A stretch of 64,000 nt of DNA from Burkholderiales bacterium RIFCSPLOWO2_12_FULL_61_40 (lineage in GTDB: Bacteria > Pseudomonadota > Gammaproteobacteria > Burkholderiales > Burkholderiaceae_C): contig MESI01000127.1 in NCBI GenBank assembly GCA_001770935.1, positions 20,884 through 84,883 on the forward strand, given 5' to 3'. A program made the translations under genes and the position numbers. Shown here one piece after another: positions 33,056 to 42,142 of this stretch; the stretch's first letter is position 1, and each line of letters begins with the position of its first letter. The notes under the pieces are model-generated. The model did not search any database, was not told where the DNA came from, and was given only the letters and a program-made list of their open reading frames with translations.

Positions 33056-34380
33056 ACACTGAAGCGATGAACCTACCCCAAAAATGCCGCATCCTGGGGG
33101 TGCTGGACGACGGCGTTGCCAGCCTGGGCCAAAACGCGCTGGCCCATCTGGCGCAAGCCCAACTGGTCATCGGTGGTGGCCGCACGCTGCAACTGTTGGC
33201 GCAGCACCTGGCACCCGACGCCCAACAGCGCGACCTGACCGGCGCCATGTCGCAGGTGCCCGAGTGGATTCGCGCCGCCCAGGCCCTGGGGCAGCGCGTG
33301 GTGGTGCTGGCCACCGGCGACCCGTTGTGCTACGGCATCGCGGCCTTCCTGCAGTCGCGTCTGTGCATTGAAGCGATTGAGGTCATTCCCAATGTTTCCA
33401 CCCTGCAACTGGCCTGCGCCCGGCTGGGCTTGCCGTGGCAGGACATGAAGTTTTCTTCCGTGCACAGCAAGGACGCTGGCGACTGGGTGGCCGGGTCCGA
33501 CCCCAGCCACGGGCTGTACGGCCTGCTGCGCGACATTCGCCAGCATGACCGCCTGGCCGTGCTGACCAGCCCGTTCAATACGCCGGACCGTATCGCCCGC
33601 ATGCTGGTGGCCGAAGGCCTGGCGGATGACTTCGAGATGGCGGTGGCCGAGCGCCTGTGCCAGCCCGAGGAGCGCATCGTCAGCGGCTTTGGCATCCAGG
33701 CCGCCACACAAATGCCGTTTGCGGAACTGAATGTGGTGCTGCTGTGGCGCAGCACGCTGCGCAAGTCCGAGGTCTTGTTTGGCCTGCCGGATGCCAGCTT
33801 TGCGCAGCGCCACCCGGAAAAGGGCCTGATCACCAAGAACGAGGTGCGCGCGGTGTCATTGGCGCGTATGCAACTGCGCTCCGACAGTGTGGTTTGGGAC
33901 ATTGGCGCGGGTTCCGGTTCGGTGGGGCTGGAAGCGGCGCGCCTGTGCCGCATGGGCCATGTGTATGCCATTGAGAAAAACGTCGATGACTGCACCAACG
34001 TGCTGCAAAACCGCCTGACCATGGGCCTCAGCAACCACACGCTGGTGCATGGCAAGGCGCCGGAAGGTCTGGCGGCCTGGGCCGACCCGGACGCGGTGTT
34101 CATCGGCGGCTCGGGTGGTGAACTCACCGAGCTGATCACCCTGATTTTGCAGCGCCTGAAACCCGGCGGCTGGCTGGTGATGAACTTTGTGACGCTGGAA
34201 AATCTGAGCGCGGCGGTGGAAACCGCCAAGGCCCTGGGCGCGCACTGGGACGTGCTGCAATTGCAGGCCGCGCGCAGCAAACCCATCTTGCACATGAACC
34301 GCATGGCGGCTGAAAACCCGGTGTGGATTGTGTGTGCCACAGCAGGCACCGCAAATGAAGCAGGAATACAAAATGACTAA
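33052..34380 (+). CDS. cobL: Precorrin-6Y C5,15-methyltransferase (decarboxylating), CbiE-CbiT fusion
   Basis: A 442-residue fusion. The N-terminal CbiE part (about 1-225) is a tetrapyrrole methylase (VVVLATGDPLCYGIAAFLQS). The C-terminal CbiT part (about 255-430) has a Rossmann SAM site (VVWDIGAGSGSVGLEAARL). Together they methylate C5 and C15 and decarboxylate the C12 acetate chain. The stop overlaps the cobI start by eight bases. No cobK/cbiJ reductase, needed just before this step, is seen in the window. Confidence 0.95.
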   Translation: MNTEAMNLPQKCRILGVLDDGVASLGQNALAHLAQAQLVIGGGRTLQLLAQHLAPDAQQRDLTGAMSQVPEWIRAAQALGQRVVVLATGDPLCYGIAAFLQSRLCIEAIEVIPNVSTLQLACARLGLPWQDMKFSSVHSKDAGDWVAGSDPSHGLYGLLRDIRQHDRLAVLTSPFNTPDRIARMLVAEGLADDFEMAVAERLCQPEERIVSGFGIQAATQMPFAELNVVLLWRSTLRKSEVLFGLPDASFAQRHPEKGLITKNEVRAVSLARMQLRSDSVVWDIGAGSGSVGLEAARLCRMGHVYAIEKNVDDCTNVLQNRLTMGLSNHTLVHGKAPEGLAAWADPDAVFIGGSGGELTELITLILQRLKPGGWLVMNFVTLENLSAAVETAKALGAHWDVLQLQAARSKPILHMNRMAAENPVWIVCATAGTANEAGIQND

Positions 34381-35164
34381 GCCCGGCACCCTCCATGGCG
34401 TGTCTTTAGGGCCGGGTGACCCCGGTCTGATCACGCGCCGCGCCTGGGCCTTGCTGGAGCGCACCGACACCGTGTGGACCTACCCGGTGCGCAGCCTGCG
34501 CAAGGATAGCTACGCGCTCGACATTGCGGTGCGGGCCGGCCTGGCCTTGCCCACGCAACACCAATCGCTGCTGTTTCCCATGACGCACGACGCCGAAAAG
34601 TTGGCCCGCCACTGGCTCAAGGCGGCAGAAACCGTGCGTGACTTGCTGGCCACCGGCCGGGACGTGTTGTTTCTGGTGGAGGGCGACGCCTCCACCTACG
34701 CCAGCTTTTGTTACCTGGCGCGGGTGCTGCGCGAGTTGGAGCCTGCGGCCCTGGTGGACATCGTGCCCGGCGTCAACTCCTTCAACGCCGCCTGTGCGCA
34801 ATTGCAAATTCCGCTGTCCGAACAGGACGACACCATCGCCATCGTGCCTGCCGCCTACGGTATTGCGGCGGTGGAGAAGATGCTGGACGACTTTGACACC
34901 CTGGTGCTGATGAAGGTCAAACCCCTGCTGGACGACCTGATTGACCTGCTGGAGCGCCGGGGCCTGCTGGAGCACAGCCGCTTCATCGAAAAAGCCGGCT
35001 CACCCGTGGAGCGTATCGTGCACAAGGTGGCCGAACTCAAGGGCAGCAAGGTCAACTACCTGTCGCTCTTGCTGGTGAAAAACCCGAACCGCGAACGCGG
35101 CGAGATGGTCCGCGGCTGCCGTAAAAAAACCACCACCGAACTGGAAGAGGAAACCCAGGAATGA
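34373..35164 (+). CDS. cobI: Precorrin-2 C20-methyltransferase
   Basis: A 263-residue CobI/CbiL that methylates C20 of (cobalt-)precorrin-2. It shows the family start GVSLGPGDPGLITRRAW, LFLVEGDASTYASFCYL and IVPGVNSFNAACAQL. The C-terminus is Lys/Glu-rich. ATG 34373 overlaps the cobL stop by eight bases, and its own stop overlaps cbiG. Confidence 0.95.
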   Translation: MTKPGTLHGVSLGPGDPGLITRRAWALLERTDTVWTYPVRSLRKDSYALDIAVRAGLALPTQHQSLLFPMTHDAEKLARHWLKAAETVRDLLATGRDVLFLVEGDASTYASFCYLARVLRELEPAALVDIVPGVNSFNAACAQLQIPLSEQDDTIAIVPAAYGIAAVEKMLDDFDTLVLMKVKPLLDDLIDLLERRGLLEHSRFIEKAGSPVERIVHKVAELKGSKVNYLSLLLVKNPNRERGEMVRGCRKKTTTELEEETQE

Positions 35165-35940
35165 GCAGTACCACCCCGTCAGACACCGCACCGGCCCAGG
35201 AGGGTGCCGTGCGCGTGGTGCTGATTGCCATCACCAAACACGGTGCACAGCAAACCGCCGAGCTGGCACGCCAGTTGCCTGCCGCCAGCATTTGTGTGGC
35301 CGACAAGTTTGCACCGCTGATGGCCGGTTTGGCCAACCCGGTGCGCGCTTACAGCGGCGCGTTCCGTGACGAAATTGCGCAGTTGTTCGCGGATTTTGAC
35401 CAACTGGTGTTTTTTGTTTCGCTCGGTGCGGTGGTGCGCCTGATTGCGCCGCACATGAAAAACAAGGACGAAGACCCCGGCGTGCTGGTGGTGGACGACG
35501 CCGGGCAATTCGTCATTCCCGTGTTGTCGGGTCATGTGGGTGGCGCCAACGCCATGGCAGAACAGATCGCCGCCTTGCTGGGCGGCACGGCGGTGTTGAC
35601 CACCGCGTCGGACGTGGGCAAGACCATTGCGGTGGATATTCTGGGCCGCGAACTGGGCTGGAAGGTGGAGTGCCCCAAGATCAACATCACCCGCGTGTCG
35701 GCCGCCGTGGTCAATGAAGAGCCGGTGGCCGTGGTGCAGGAGGCCGGCAGCCCGCACTGGTGGACCCGGCCCACGCCGTTGCCTGCCAGCATCCACAGGT
35801 TCACCCGTTTGGAAGATGTGGACCTGGAGCGCTTCAAGGCCGTGTTGTGGATCACCCATGCCGAGGTCACGCCCGAGCGCTGGGCGCAACTCCATGAGCG
35901 CCTGGTGGTGTACCGCCCACCGCAGGGGCAGGGTGTATGA
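35161..35940 (+). CDS. cbiG: Cobalt-precorrin-5A hydrolase, CbiG N-terminal and central domains
   Basis: A 259-residue CbiG core that opens the delta-lactone of cobalt-precorrin-5A and releases acetaldehyde. Visible motifs are VFFVSLGAVVRLIAPHMKNK, DPGVLVVDDAGQFVIPVLSG and GGANAMAEQIA. The C-terminal CbiG_C/CobE domain found in single-chain CbiG is absent and supplied by the next gene. It overlaps cobI by four bases. Confidence 0.93.
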   Translation: MSSTTPSDTAPAQEGAVRVVLIAITKHGAQQTAELARQLPAASICVADKFAPLMAGLANPVRAYSGAFRDEIAQLFADFDQLVFFVSLGAVVRLIAPHMKNKDEDPGVLVVDDAGQFVIPVLSGHVGGANAMAEQIAALLGGTAVLTTASDVGKTIAVDILGRELGWKVECPKINITRVSAAVVNEEPVAVVQEAGSPHWWTRPTPLPASIHRFTRLEDVDLERFKAVLWITHAEVTPERWAQLHERLVVYRPPQGQGV

Positions 35941-35968
35941 GCATAGTGCGCAGCACGGAGGTGCTCCA

Positions 35969-36412
35969 GTGAGCCAGGCGATGATGCAAGTGGCTGTCGG
36001 CCTGGGGTGCGACCGGGGTACGCCGCTGGCCACACTGCAGCGCGCCTTGAGCGAGGCCTTGGCGCAGGTGGGCGTCGGGCAGTCGCAAGTGGCGGCAGTG
36101 GCCAGCATCACCCTCAAGGCCGATGAGCCGGGCCTGCTGGCGCTGGCACGCGAGTTGGGCTGGAGTTTGGCGTTTTACACGCCCGAGGTCTTGGCCGCCG
36201 TAGCGGTGCCCAACCCGTCCGAAACCGTGCGCAAATATACTGGCAGCCCCTCGGTGAGCGAAGCCGCGGCCTTGATGGCCGGTGCGGCACTGGCTGGGCT
36301 GGCACAGGCCCTGCCCATGCAGGCGCTGCTGGTCGAAAAATACAAATGCCGTGGCACGGATGGGCGCAACGCCACGGTTTCCATAGCCCGTTGTGATAGT
36401 TTTTCCCTGTGA
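35969..36412 (+). CDS. cobE: CobE / CbiG C-terminal domain protein
   Basis: A 147-residue protein matching the C-terminal domain of CbiG, known as CobE when separate: VAVGLGCDRGTPLATLQRAL, SITLKADEPGLLALARELG, SETVRKYTGSPSVSEAAAL and LLVEKYKCRGTDGRNATVSI. GTG 35969 is well supported by GGAGGT six bases before it; the track extends the ORF upstream. An 11-codon ORF spans the gap from the cbiG stop to this start, probably by chance. It works with CbiG in the lactone-opening step. Confidence 0.9.
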   Translation: MSQAMMQVAVGLGCDRGTPLATLQRALSEALAQVGVGQSQVAAVASITLKADEPGLLALARELGWSLAFYTPEVLAAVAVPNPSETVRKYTGSPSVSEAAALMAGAALAGLAQALPMQALLVEKYKCRGTDGRNATVSIARCDSFSL

Positions 36413-36449
36413 TTTTTGTCAGTTTTTTAACCCTGAAATGGAGCAAACC

Positions 36450-36641
36450 ATGAACGCATCTTCTGCCACTTCCCCCGCGCTGCCTGCAAGCACGAGCGCC
36501 ACCCGCAGTCTCTTGCTGCAACTCGCCGCAGGTGCCGCATTGGGCCTGGTCGTTCTGTATGGCGTGGCGTTCTCCGAGAGTTCGCTGGCCCACAACGCCG
36601 CACACGATGTGCGCCACATCACGGTGAAACCCTGCCACTGA
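36450..36641 (+). CDS. cbtB: Cobalt transporter subunit CbtB
   Basis: A 63-residue protein with a single membrane helix (LLLQLAAGAALGLVVLYGVA) and the CbtB histidine-rich C-terminus (HNAAHDVRH, ending KPCH), which likely binds cobalt. ATG 36450 is chosen for the GGAG seven bases upstream. cbtA follows 14 bases later. CbtAB is a cobalt uptake system typical of B12 gene clusters. Confidence 0.92.
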   Translation: MNASSATSPALPASTSATRSLLLQLAAGAALGLVVLYGVAFSESSLAHNAAHDVRHITVKPCH

Positions 36642-36655
36642 ACCGGGAGCCCGGC

Positions 36656-37486
36656 ATGATTTTTCAACGTTTGATCTGGGCCGCACTGGCGGCGGCCCTG
36701 CTGGTGGGCAGTGTGCAAACCGGCGTACAGCGCTGGCAGGCCGCACCGCTGATTTTGTCGGCCGAGGTGTATGAGGACCAGAAGGCCGAAGCGCCCGCAC
36801 CGTCCGAAGCGCTGACGGCCCACACCCATGCCGAAGGTGCTGCACCCGAGCATGCGCATGACCATGGCTCCGCCCAGGAGTGGGCGCCTGAAAACGGCTT
36901 CGAACGCACCGTCTGGACCTGGGTTGCCAATGTCCTGCACGCTTTCAGCATGGCGCTGCTGGTGTTTGCGGTGATGGGGCTGTACCTGTACCGGCGTGGC
37001 GCGGCCCTGGCCTCCTTGCCCCTGGCGGGACTGGTGGCGGCAGCCGGGTGGCTCAGTTTCCATTTCTGGCCTTCGCTGGGGCTGCATGCGGAAATTCCTG
37101 GCATGGACGCAGCGCCCCTGCAGGCGCGCCAAGCCTGGTGGATGCTGGCCGTGGGCAGCGCGGCATTGGCTTGTGCGGTGCTGGGTTTTGCCCGTGCACC
37201 CTGGCGCTGGGCCGTGGCACCCGCACTGCTGGCCTTGCCGTTTGCCGTGGGTGCGCCGCACTTGGCCGGTGATGCGCTGGGCGGTTTTGGCCCCGAGGCG
37301 CACGCGGCGCTGGAGCAATTGGGCCAGCAGTTTGTCTCTGCAACCCATTGGGTGGCGCTGTCGTTTTGGGTCTGTATGGGTGTGGCCTGCGGGCTGGCGT
37401 TTCAACGCTGGTTGCGCCCGGCGCTGTTGGCCGCTTTTGAACAGAACAAGCCGGTGACGGCAACTCCCGCAGGTGTGAATCCATGA
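36656..37486 (+). CDS. cbtA: Cobalt transporter subunit CbtA
   Basis: A 276-residue inner-membrane protein with about six helices, starting MIFQRLIWAALAAALLVGSV. A periplasmic histidine-rich loop (HTHAEGAAPEHAHDHG) and a conserved aromatic region (WLSFHFWPSLGLHAEIPGMD) are typical of CbtA. It provides cobalt for CbiX. It overlaps cobJ by four bases. Confidence 0.93.
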   Translation: MIFQRLIWAALAAALLVGSVQTGVQRWQAAPLILSAEVYEDQKAEAPAPSEALTAHTHAEGAAPEHAHDHGSAQEWAPENGFERTVWTWVANVLHAFSMALLVFAVMGLYLYRRGAALASLPLAGLVAAAGWLSFHFWPSLGLHAEIPGMDAAPLQARQAWWMLAVGSAALACAVLGFARAPWRWAVAPALLALPFAVGAPHLAGDALGGFGPEAHAALEQLGQQFVSATHWVALSFWVCMGVACGLAFQRWLRPALLAAFEQNKPVTATPAGVNP

Positions 37487-38463
37487 GTGCTTCTGAAGGA
37501 AAAATCATGCTGGTGGGCATTGGCCCCGGCAATGTGGACCACATGACGCAGCGCGCCCGCGCTGCCATTGCGGAAGCGGATGTGGTGGTGGGCTATGTCA
37601 CCTACATCAAGCTGGTGGCCGATTTGCTGGAAGGCAAAGAAGTCATCCGCAAGGGCATGACCGAAGAGCTGGACCGCGCCGTGCACGCATTGGAGCGGGC
37701 CCGCGAAGGCAAAAAGGTCGCCCTCATCTCCAGCGGCGACGCCGGGGTGTATGGCATGGCCGGGCCTACTTATGAGGTGCTGTTCCAGGCGGGCTGGACG
37801 CCGGAGACGGATGTCGAAGTGGAGGTGATTCCGGGCGCCTCGGCCATCAACGCCTGCGCTTCGCTGGTGGGGGCGCCGCTGACGCACGATTTCTGCTCCA
37901 TTTCCCTGTCGGACTTGCTGACGCCCTGGCCCGCCATTGCGCGCCGCCTGGACGCCGTGGCGGCGGCGGACTTTGTGGTGGCCTTGTACAACCCCAAGAG
38001 CGGTCGGCGCACCCAGCAGATACAGCAGGCGCAAAAGCTGTTTTTGCGCCACCGCAGGCCGGATACGCCGGTGGTGGTGGTCAAGTCGGCTTACCGACGG
38101 CGCCAGAACATCGAGTTCACCACGCTGGACAAGATGAGTGATTGCGACATCGGCATGCTGAGTACGGTGTTGATCGGCAACAGCCACACCTTTGTGCGCG
38201 ACGGCCTGATGATCACCCCGCGCGGCTACGACAACAAGTACGAGCTGGCTGGCGACGGCAGCACACGGGAAGGTGAAAAACGCGGGCGATCCCTGTCCAC
38301 CGGCCTGGCAGGCTGGACCGAGAACCTGCGCCTGGACCATGCCGAGGGGGAAAGCATTGCCGAGCTGGCGCTGCGCCACCAATTGCCCGCCGACTACATC
38401 GAGATGGTGCTGAACGCGCCCGCCGACGAAGAGGACGATGTCGCGCTGGAGTCCGAGGAATGA
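37483..38463 (+). CDS. cobJ: Precorrin-3B C17-methyltransferase
   Basis: A 326-residue CobJ/CbiH that methylates C17 and drives ring contraction. Signatures: [58 protein letters not shown] and [12 protein letters not shown]. It carries about 75 residues after the methylase core, ending in an acidic tail, which is longer than the minimal enzyme. It overlaps cbtA and the ferredoxin gene by four bases. Confidence 0.95.
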   Translation: MSASEGKIMLVGIGPGNVDHMTQRARAAIAEADVVVGYVTYIKLVADLLEGKEVIRKGMTEELDRAVHALERAREGKKVALISSGDAGVYGMAGPTYEVLFQAGWTPETDVEVEVIPGASAINACASLVGAPLTHDFCSISLSDLLTPWPAIARRLDAVAAADFVVALYNPKSGRRTQQIQQAQKLFLRHRRPDTPVVVVKSAYRRRQNIEFTTLDKMSDCDIGMLSTVLIGNSHTFVRDGLMITPRGYDNKYELAGDGSTREGEKRGRSLSTGLAGWTENLRLDHAEGESIAELALRHQLPADYIEMVLNAPADEEDDVALESEE

Positions 38464-38807
38464 ACCTGGTGGAAAAACCCAAGATTGGCGCCTACAAGCG
38501 CCACCTGCTGGTTTGCACCGGCCCGCGCTGCACCCAGGACGGTGCATCGCAGGCCTTGTTCGACAGCCTGGGCGACAAATTCAAAGCCGCCGGGCTGCAC
38601 GACGGGGAGATGCGTGTCAAGCGCAGCCGCGTCAGTTGCTTTGCCGCCTGCAAGGGCGGCCCGGTGATGTGTGTGCAGCCTGACGGCACCTGGTACTACA
38701 ACGTGACGCCCGCCAACATGGACCGCATCATCGACCAGCACCTGGTCGGCGGTGCGCCGGTGGCGGATTTGGTATTCCACCAGGGACCGGGAGACTGTGA
38801 TGCGTGA
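38460..38807 (+). CDS. Thioredoxin-like [2Fe-2S] ferredoxin of the cobalamin operon
   Basis: A 115-residue protein of the (2Fe-2S) thioredoxin-like ferredoxin type: [10 protein letters not shown] followed by [18 protein letters not shown] gives the four or five cysteines expected for one cluster. The gene sits between cobJ and cobA with four- to eight-base overlaps, so it probably supplies electrons to a pathway step such as a reduction or ring contraction. The specific partner is not known from sequence. Confidence 0.85.
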   Translation: MNLVEKPKIGAYKRHLLVCTGPRCTQDGASQALFDSLGDKFKAAGLHDGEMRVKRSRVSCFAACKGGPVMCVQPDGTWYYNVTPANMDRIIDQHLVGGAPVADLVFHQGPGDCDA

Positions 38808-39555
38808 CGCGAATACTTCAACTGGCCAGGGTTTTGTGTCCATCGTCGGCGCGGGCCCCGGCCCGGCCGATTTGATGACCCTGCGGGCGCTGGACCGGCT
38901 GCAACGCGCTGAGGTGGTGGTGCACGACCGCCTGATCGCGCCCGAGGTGCTGGACCTGATCCCGCAGAGCGCCCAGCGCGTCTACGTGGGCAAGGCCGTG
39001 GGCAACCACGCCGTGCCGCAAGAAGGCATTCACACCCTGCTGGTGGAACACGCCCAGCTGGGCAAACGCGTGGTGCGGCTCAAGGGCGGCGATCCTTTTG
39101 TGTTCGGGCGCGGCGGCGAAGAGGTGCAAGCCCTGCAGGCGGCGGGCATTGCGTTTGAGGTGGTGCCCGGCGTGACGGCGGCCAGTGGCTGCTCGGCCTC
39201 GGCGGGCATTCCCCTGACCCACCGCGACATGGCGGGAAGCTGTGTGTTCTTGCCCGGCCACCTGGCCGACGACAATGCCACGCACGACTGGGCCGCCTTG
39301 GCACGCCCCGGCCAGACGCGGGTGTTTTACATGGGGGTGCAGCGCCTGCCCCATATTGCCCAGCAACTCATCAGCCACGGCCTGGCGCCGGATACACCCG
39401 CCGCCATCGTGCGCGACGGCACCCGCGCCACGCAAACCGTGATCGCCTGCAGCCTGACCCGGCTGGTGGAACTGGCGCCTGCCTACGGTCCCCAGCCGGG
39501 CTTGCTCATCATTGGCGAGACGGTGCAACTCAGTCCTGACTACCAGGCAGTTTGA
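38800..39555 (+). CDS. cobA: Uroporphyrinogen-III C-methyltransferase
   Basis: A 251-residue SUMT that makes precorrin-2 by methylating uroporphyrinogen III at C2 and C7. Signatures: [55 protein letters not shown] and [20 protein letters not shown]. It lacks the CysG oxidase/chelatase part, fitting delivery to CbiX. ATG 38800 overlaps the ferredoxin stop. It is followed ten bases later by the Septu-like genes, which interrupt the cob series. Confidence 0.95.
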   Translation: MRDANTSTGQGFVSIVGAGPGPADLMTLRALDRLQRAEVVVHDRLIAPEVLDLIPQSAQRVYVGKAVGNHAVPQEGIHTLLVEHAQLGKRVVRLKGGDPFVFGRGGEEVQALQAAGIAFEVVPGVTAASGCSASAGIPLTHRDMAGSCVFLPGHLADDNATHDWAALARPGQTRVFYMGVQRLPHIAQQLISHGLAPDTPAAIVRDGTRATQTVIACSLTRLVELAPAYGPQPGLLIIGETVQLSPDYQAV

Positions 39556-39565
39556 TCGGAAGCTC

Positions 39566-40939
39566 ATGCCAAGTTTGAACATCGCAAAGCTGAGATTGCG
39601 GGACTATCGCTGCTTCGATGCGATTGATGTGGAATTTCACGAACAGCTCACCGTACTTGTTGCTTCCAATGGTGTGGGCAAGACTTCCATTCTGGACGCC
39701 ATTGCTGTGGCCTTTGGTCCTTATATCGGGGCCTTTGACGAGGCCACGGGAAAGCACTTTGAACCAAGCGACATACGTCTGGTGCGCGTTCGCGAGACGG
39801 CCAGCAATGAAATGGAATATGCAGCCAAAGGTGTGCGTTTGGAAGCCACAGGATTCATCCCCGGCAGCATGTTCGACGAGTTGGGTGAAGACGCGCCGAC
39901 GGTGTGGAAACGTGCTCTAAGCGGCCCCACCAAGGCAAAGACCACGATGAAGGACGCCAAGGAATTGGGCGACTATGGCAAGCGTCAACAAGACGCTGTG
40001 CGCACACCCGGAGCGGATCCTACGCTGCCTTTGCTGGCGTACTACGGCACAGGTAGATTGTGGCAACAAAAGAAACTCATGGAAGGCAAGCTGCCACGCA
40101 CCTCGCGCACCATTGGCTATGCCGATTGCCTTGATCCTGCATCAAGCTACAAGTCATTCGTCGCGTGGTTTCGTTACTGGAGCACCAACGCCTTCAAAGG
40201 GCAACTGGATGCCAGCAAGGCCGGTCTTGCTTACGAGGCAACCGAGTTTGACCATTACATCGAGTCCGTAAGCGGCGCAGTCAATACCTGTCTGGCTGCG
40301 GCCAAATGGAAAAATATTGCCTACTCCCTGTCACGCGAAGAACTCGTGGCACACCACGACCAATACGGCGAATTGCCCGTTGAACTGCTGAGTGACGGCA
40401 TTCGCAACATGATTGGCATGGTGGCTGACATTGCCTTTCGTGCTACCAAGCTAAATCCGCAGTTCGGTAGCGATGCCGCCAAAAAGACACCCGGTATTGT
40501 GCTGATTGACGAAGTGGACATGCACCTGCACCCGCAATGGCAGCAAGTTGTGCTGCAAAGTCTGACGGCTGCGTTTCCCATGTTGCAGTTCATCGTCACC
40601 ACCCACAGCCCGCAAGTGCTCAGCACCGTCCGGCGTGAGTGCATTCGTGTCATTCGGAAAACCGAAGAGGGATACGAGGCGCAGATGCCTTCCATGAGTC
40701 CTCTGGCCCGTGAAGCGGGTGATGCATTGGCTTATGTGATGGATACGCACGCGCAGCCGCAGATGCCTTTGCTGGAAGAGGTTCGTCAGTACGAACAGCT
40801 CGTCAGAGCCGGGCAGGAAGAGACCGATGTGGCACGCCTGGTGCGTCAGCGGCTGGACGTTGCGGGGTATGAAATCCCGGAAAGCAGCCTTGTCACTTGG
40901 CGCTTTCTCGCTTCACGCAACATGCGTTCGGGAGTGTGA
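39566..40939 (+). CDS. ptuA: Septu-like AAA ATPase (PtuA-type)
   Basis: A 457-residue RecF/ABC-like ATPase. Walker A is ASNGVGKTSILDA (about 33-45); Walker B and the D-loop are IVLIDEVDMHLHPQWQQVVL; FIVTTHSPQVLSTV follows. The two-gene arrangement with a TIGR02646-type HNH protein just downstream is that of Septu (PtuA/PtuB) anti-phage systems and the related effector pair of some retrons; no reverse transcriptase or msr/msd-like sequence is seen. The gene lies ten bases after cobA, on the cob strand, and appears less GC-rich than its neighbours. Septu is my best assignment; a generic ATPase/nuclease pair is the alternative. Confidence 0.75.
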   Translation: MPSLNIAKLRLRDYRCFDAIDVEFHEQLTVLVASNGVGKTSILDAIAVAFGPYIGAFDEATGKHFEPSDIRLVRVRETASNEMEYAAKGVRLEATGFIPGSMFDELGEDAPTVWKRALSGPTKAKTTMKDAKELGDYGKRQQDAVRTPGADPTLPLLAYYGTGRLWQQKKLMEGKLPRTSRTIGYADCLDPASSYKSFVAWFRYWSTNAFKGQLDASKAGLAYEATEFDHYIESVSGAVNTCLAAAKWKNIAYSLSREELVAHHDQYGELPVELLSDGIRNMIGMVADIAFRATKLNPQFGSDAAKKTPGIVLIDEVDMHLHPQWQQVVLQSLTAAFPMLQFIVTTHSPQVLSTVRRECIRVIRKTEEGYEAQMPSMSPLAREAGDALAYVMDTHAQPQMPLLEEVRQYEQLVRAGQEETDVARLVRQRLDVAGYEIPESSLVTWRFLASRNMRSGV

Positions 40940-40942
40940 AGC

Positions 40943-41530
40943 ATGGTTGAGTTGCAACACCGTGCCGCCATCCCCTTTGAGCTGCACAGTTTCCTGCAAG
41001 CGCATCCCCGTGCCGGAGTGGCCGCCTTTGATAGCATGGAATTTCAGCTTGCCAAGCGGGCGGTTAGAGCCGCGCTCAACACAGATCAGAACGGGCTCTG
41101 CGTTTACTGCGAACGCAGGCTGGCGGCTGACGAGGGTCAGCTAGAGCACATCAAACCCAAGGGCGGGCCGAATGCGCACCCCTTGCTGTGCTTTACCTAT
41201 ACGAACTTTGCCCATGGCTGCATCAACGACCGCACCTGCGGCCAGAAGAAAAAGAATGGCCTTTTACCCATTGAACCCGGCCCTAATTGCAATGCAGACT
41301 GGACGCTTTCGACCGATGGCGCCATCGAACCCACGAGCAATCAGACCCGAGCCCGCAAGCATGCCGTCCGGCAAACGCGCGACATGCTGGGCTTGAACAA
41401 CGCTGCACTGATGCTCGAACGCAGGAGATTTCTGGACGCTTTTGTCAGGGTTTTGCGAGAAACTCCAAATGACAGCCACCAATTTTTGGGCCTTGTGCCT
41501 TTTCGCCACATTCTTGGCACGGTTTTGTGA
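40943..41530 (+). CDS. ptuB: Septu-like HNH endonuclease (PtuB-type)
   Basis: A 195-residue HNH nuclease of the TIGR02646/PtuB type: [20 protein letters not shown] holds the first zinc cysteines and the catalytic-site histidine, and TYTNFAHGC plus [15 protein letters not shown] complete the zinc finger. In Septu the HNH protein is the DNA-cutting effector controlled by PtuA. The start is three bases after the ptuA stop. The stop overlaps an alternative GTG start of cobO, so the pair is read within the cobalamin transcript. Confidence 0.77.
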   Translation: MVELQHRAAIPFELHSFLQAHPRAGVAAFDSMEFQLAKRAVRAALNTDQNGLCVYCERRLAADEGQLEHIKPKGGPNAHPLLCFTYTNFAHGCINDRTCGQKKKNGLLPIEPGPNCNADWTLSTDGAIEPTSNQTRARKHAVRQTRDMLGLNNAALMLERRRFLDAFVRVLRETPNDSHQFLGLVPFRHILGTVL

Positions 41531-41553
41531 ATACCCCTTTCAAAAGTTCCCTC

Positions 41554-42123
41554 ATGCAAATTGAAACTCCCCCCTCGGTCAAGCCCTACGACAAAGCCGA
41601 GGGCGAGCGCCGGGGCCTGGTCATCGTCAACACCGGCGACGGCAAAGGCAAGAGCACCGCAGCTTTCGGCCTGGCCCTGCGCGCGCACGGGCGCGGCAAG
41701 GCGGTCAGGATTTTCCAGTTCATGAAGGTGCCCAGCGCCCGTTTTGGTGAGCACCGCATGTTCGAGCAACTGGGGATTCCCATTGAAGGCCTGGGCGACG
41801 GTTTCAGCTGGAAAAGCCAGGACCTGGAGCATTCGGCCGAACTGGCGCGGCTGGGTTGGCAAAAGGCCAAAGCGGCCATTCTGAGCGGTGACTACTTCAT
41901 GGTCACCCTCGATGAAATCACCTACCCGCTGATCTACGGCTGGATGCCGCTGGACGACGTGCTGGAGACCCTGCGCAGCCGCCCCAGCCAGGTGCATGTG
42001 GTGCTGACCGGGCGGCGCTGCCCACCCGAGATCATTGAACTGGCCGACACCGTGACCGAAATGACCCTGATCAAACACGCCTTCAAAGCGGGTATCCCAG
42101 CGCAACGTGGCATCGAAGACTGA
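41554..42123 (+). CDS. cobO: Corrinoid adenosyltransferase
   Basis: A 189-residue CobO/BtuR/CobA-type enzyme that transfers the 5'-deoxyadenosyl group of ATP to the corrinoid cobalt. P-loop-like [41 protein letters not shown] and [16 protein letters not shown] are diagnostic. ATG 41554 is preferred; the track uses GTG 41527, which overlaps ptuB. The N-terminal segment before the P-loop matches the usual substrate-covering helix. Confidence 0.94.
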   Translation: MQIETPPSVKPYDKAEGERRGLVIVNTGDGKGKSTAAFGLALRAHGRGKAVRIFQFMKVPSARFGEHRMFEQLGIPIEGLGDGFSWKSQDLEHSAELARLGWQKAKAAILSGDYFMVTLDEITYPLIYGWMPLDDVLETLRSRPSQVHVVLTGRRCPPEIIELADTVTEMTLIKHAFKAGIPAQRGIED

Positions 42124-42142
42124 TTCCCAGGAAGACACCAGC

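Noticed and set aside
39566-41530. Retron system
   Set aside because: The ATPase/HNH pair also occurs with retrons, but no reverse transcriptase or msr/msd-like sequence is present.
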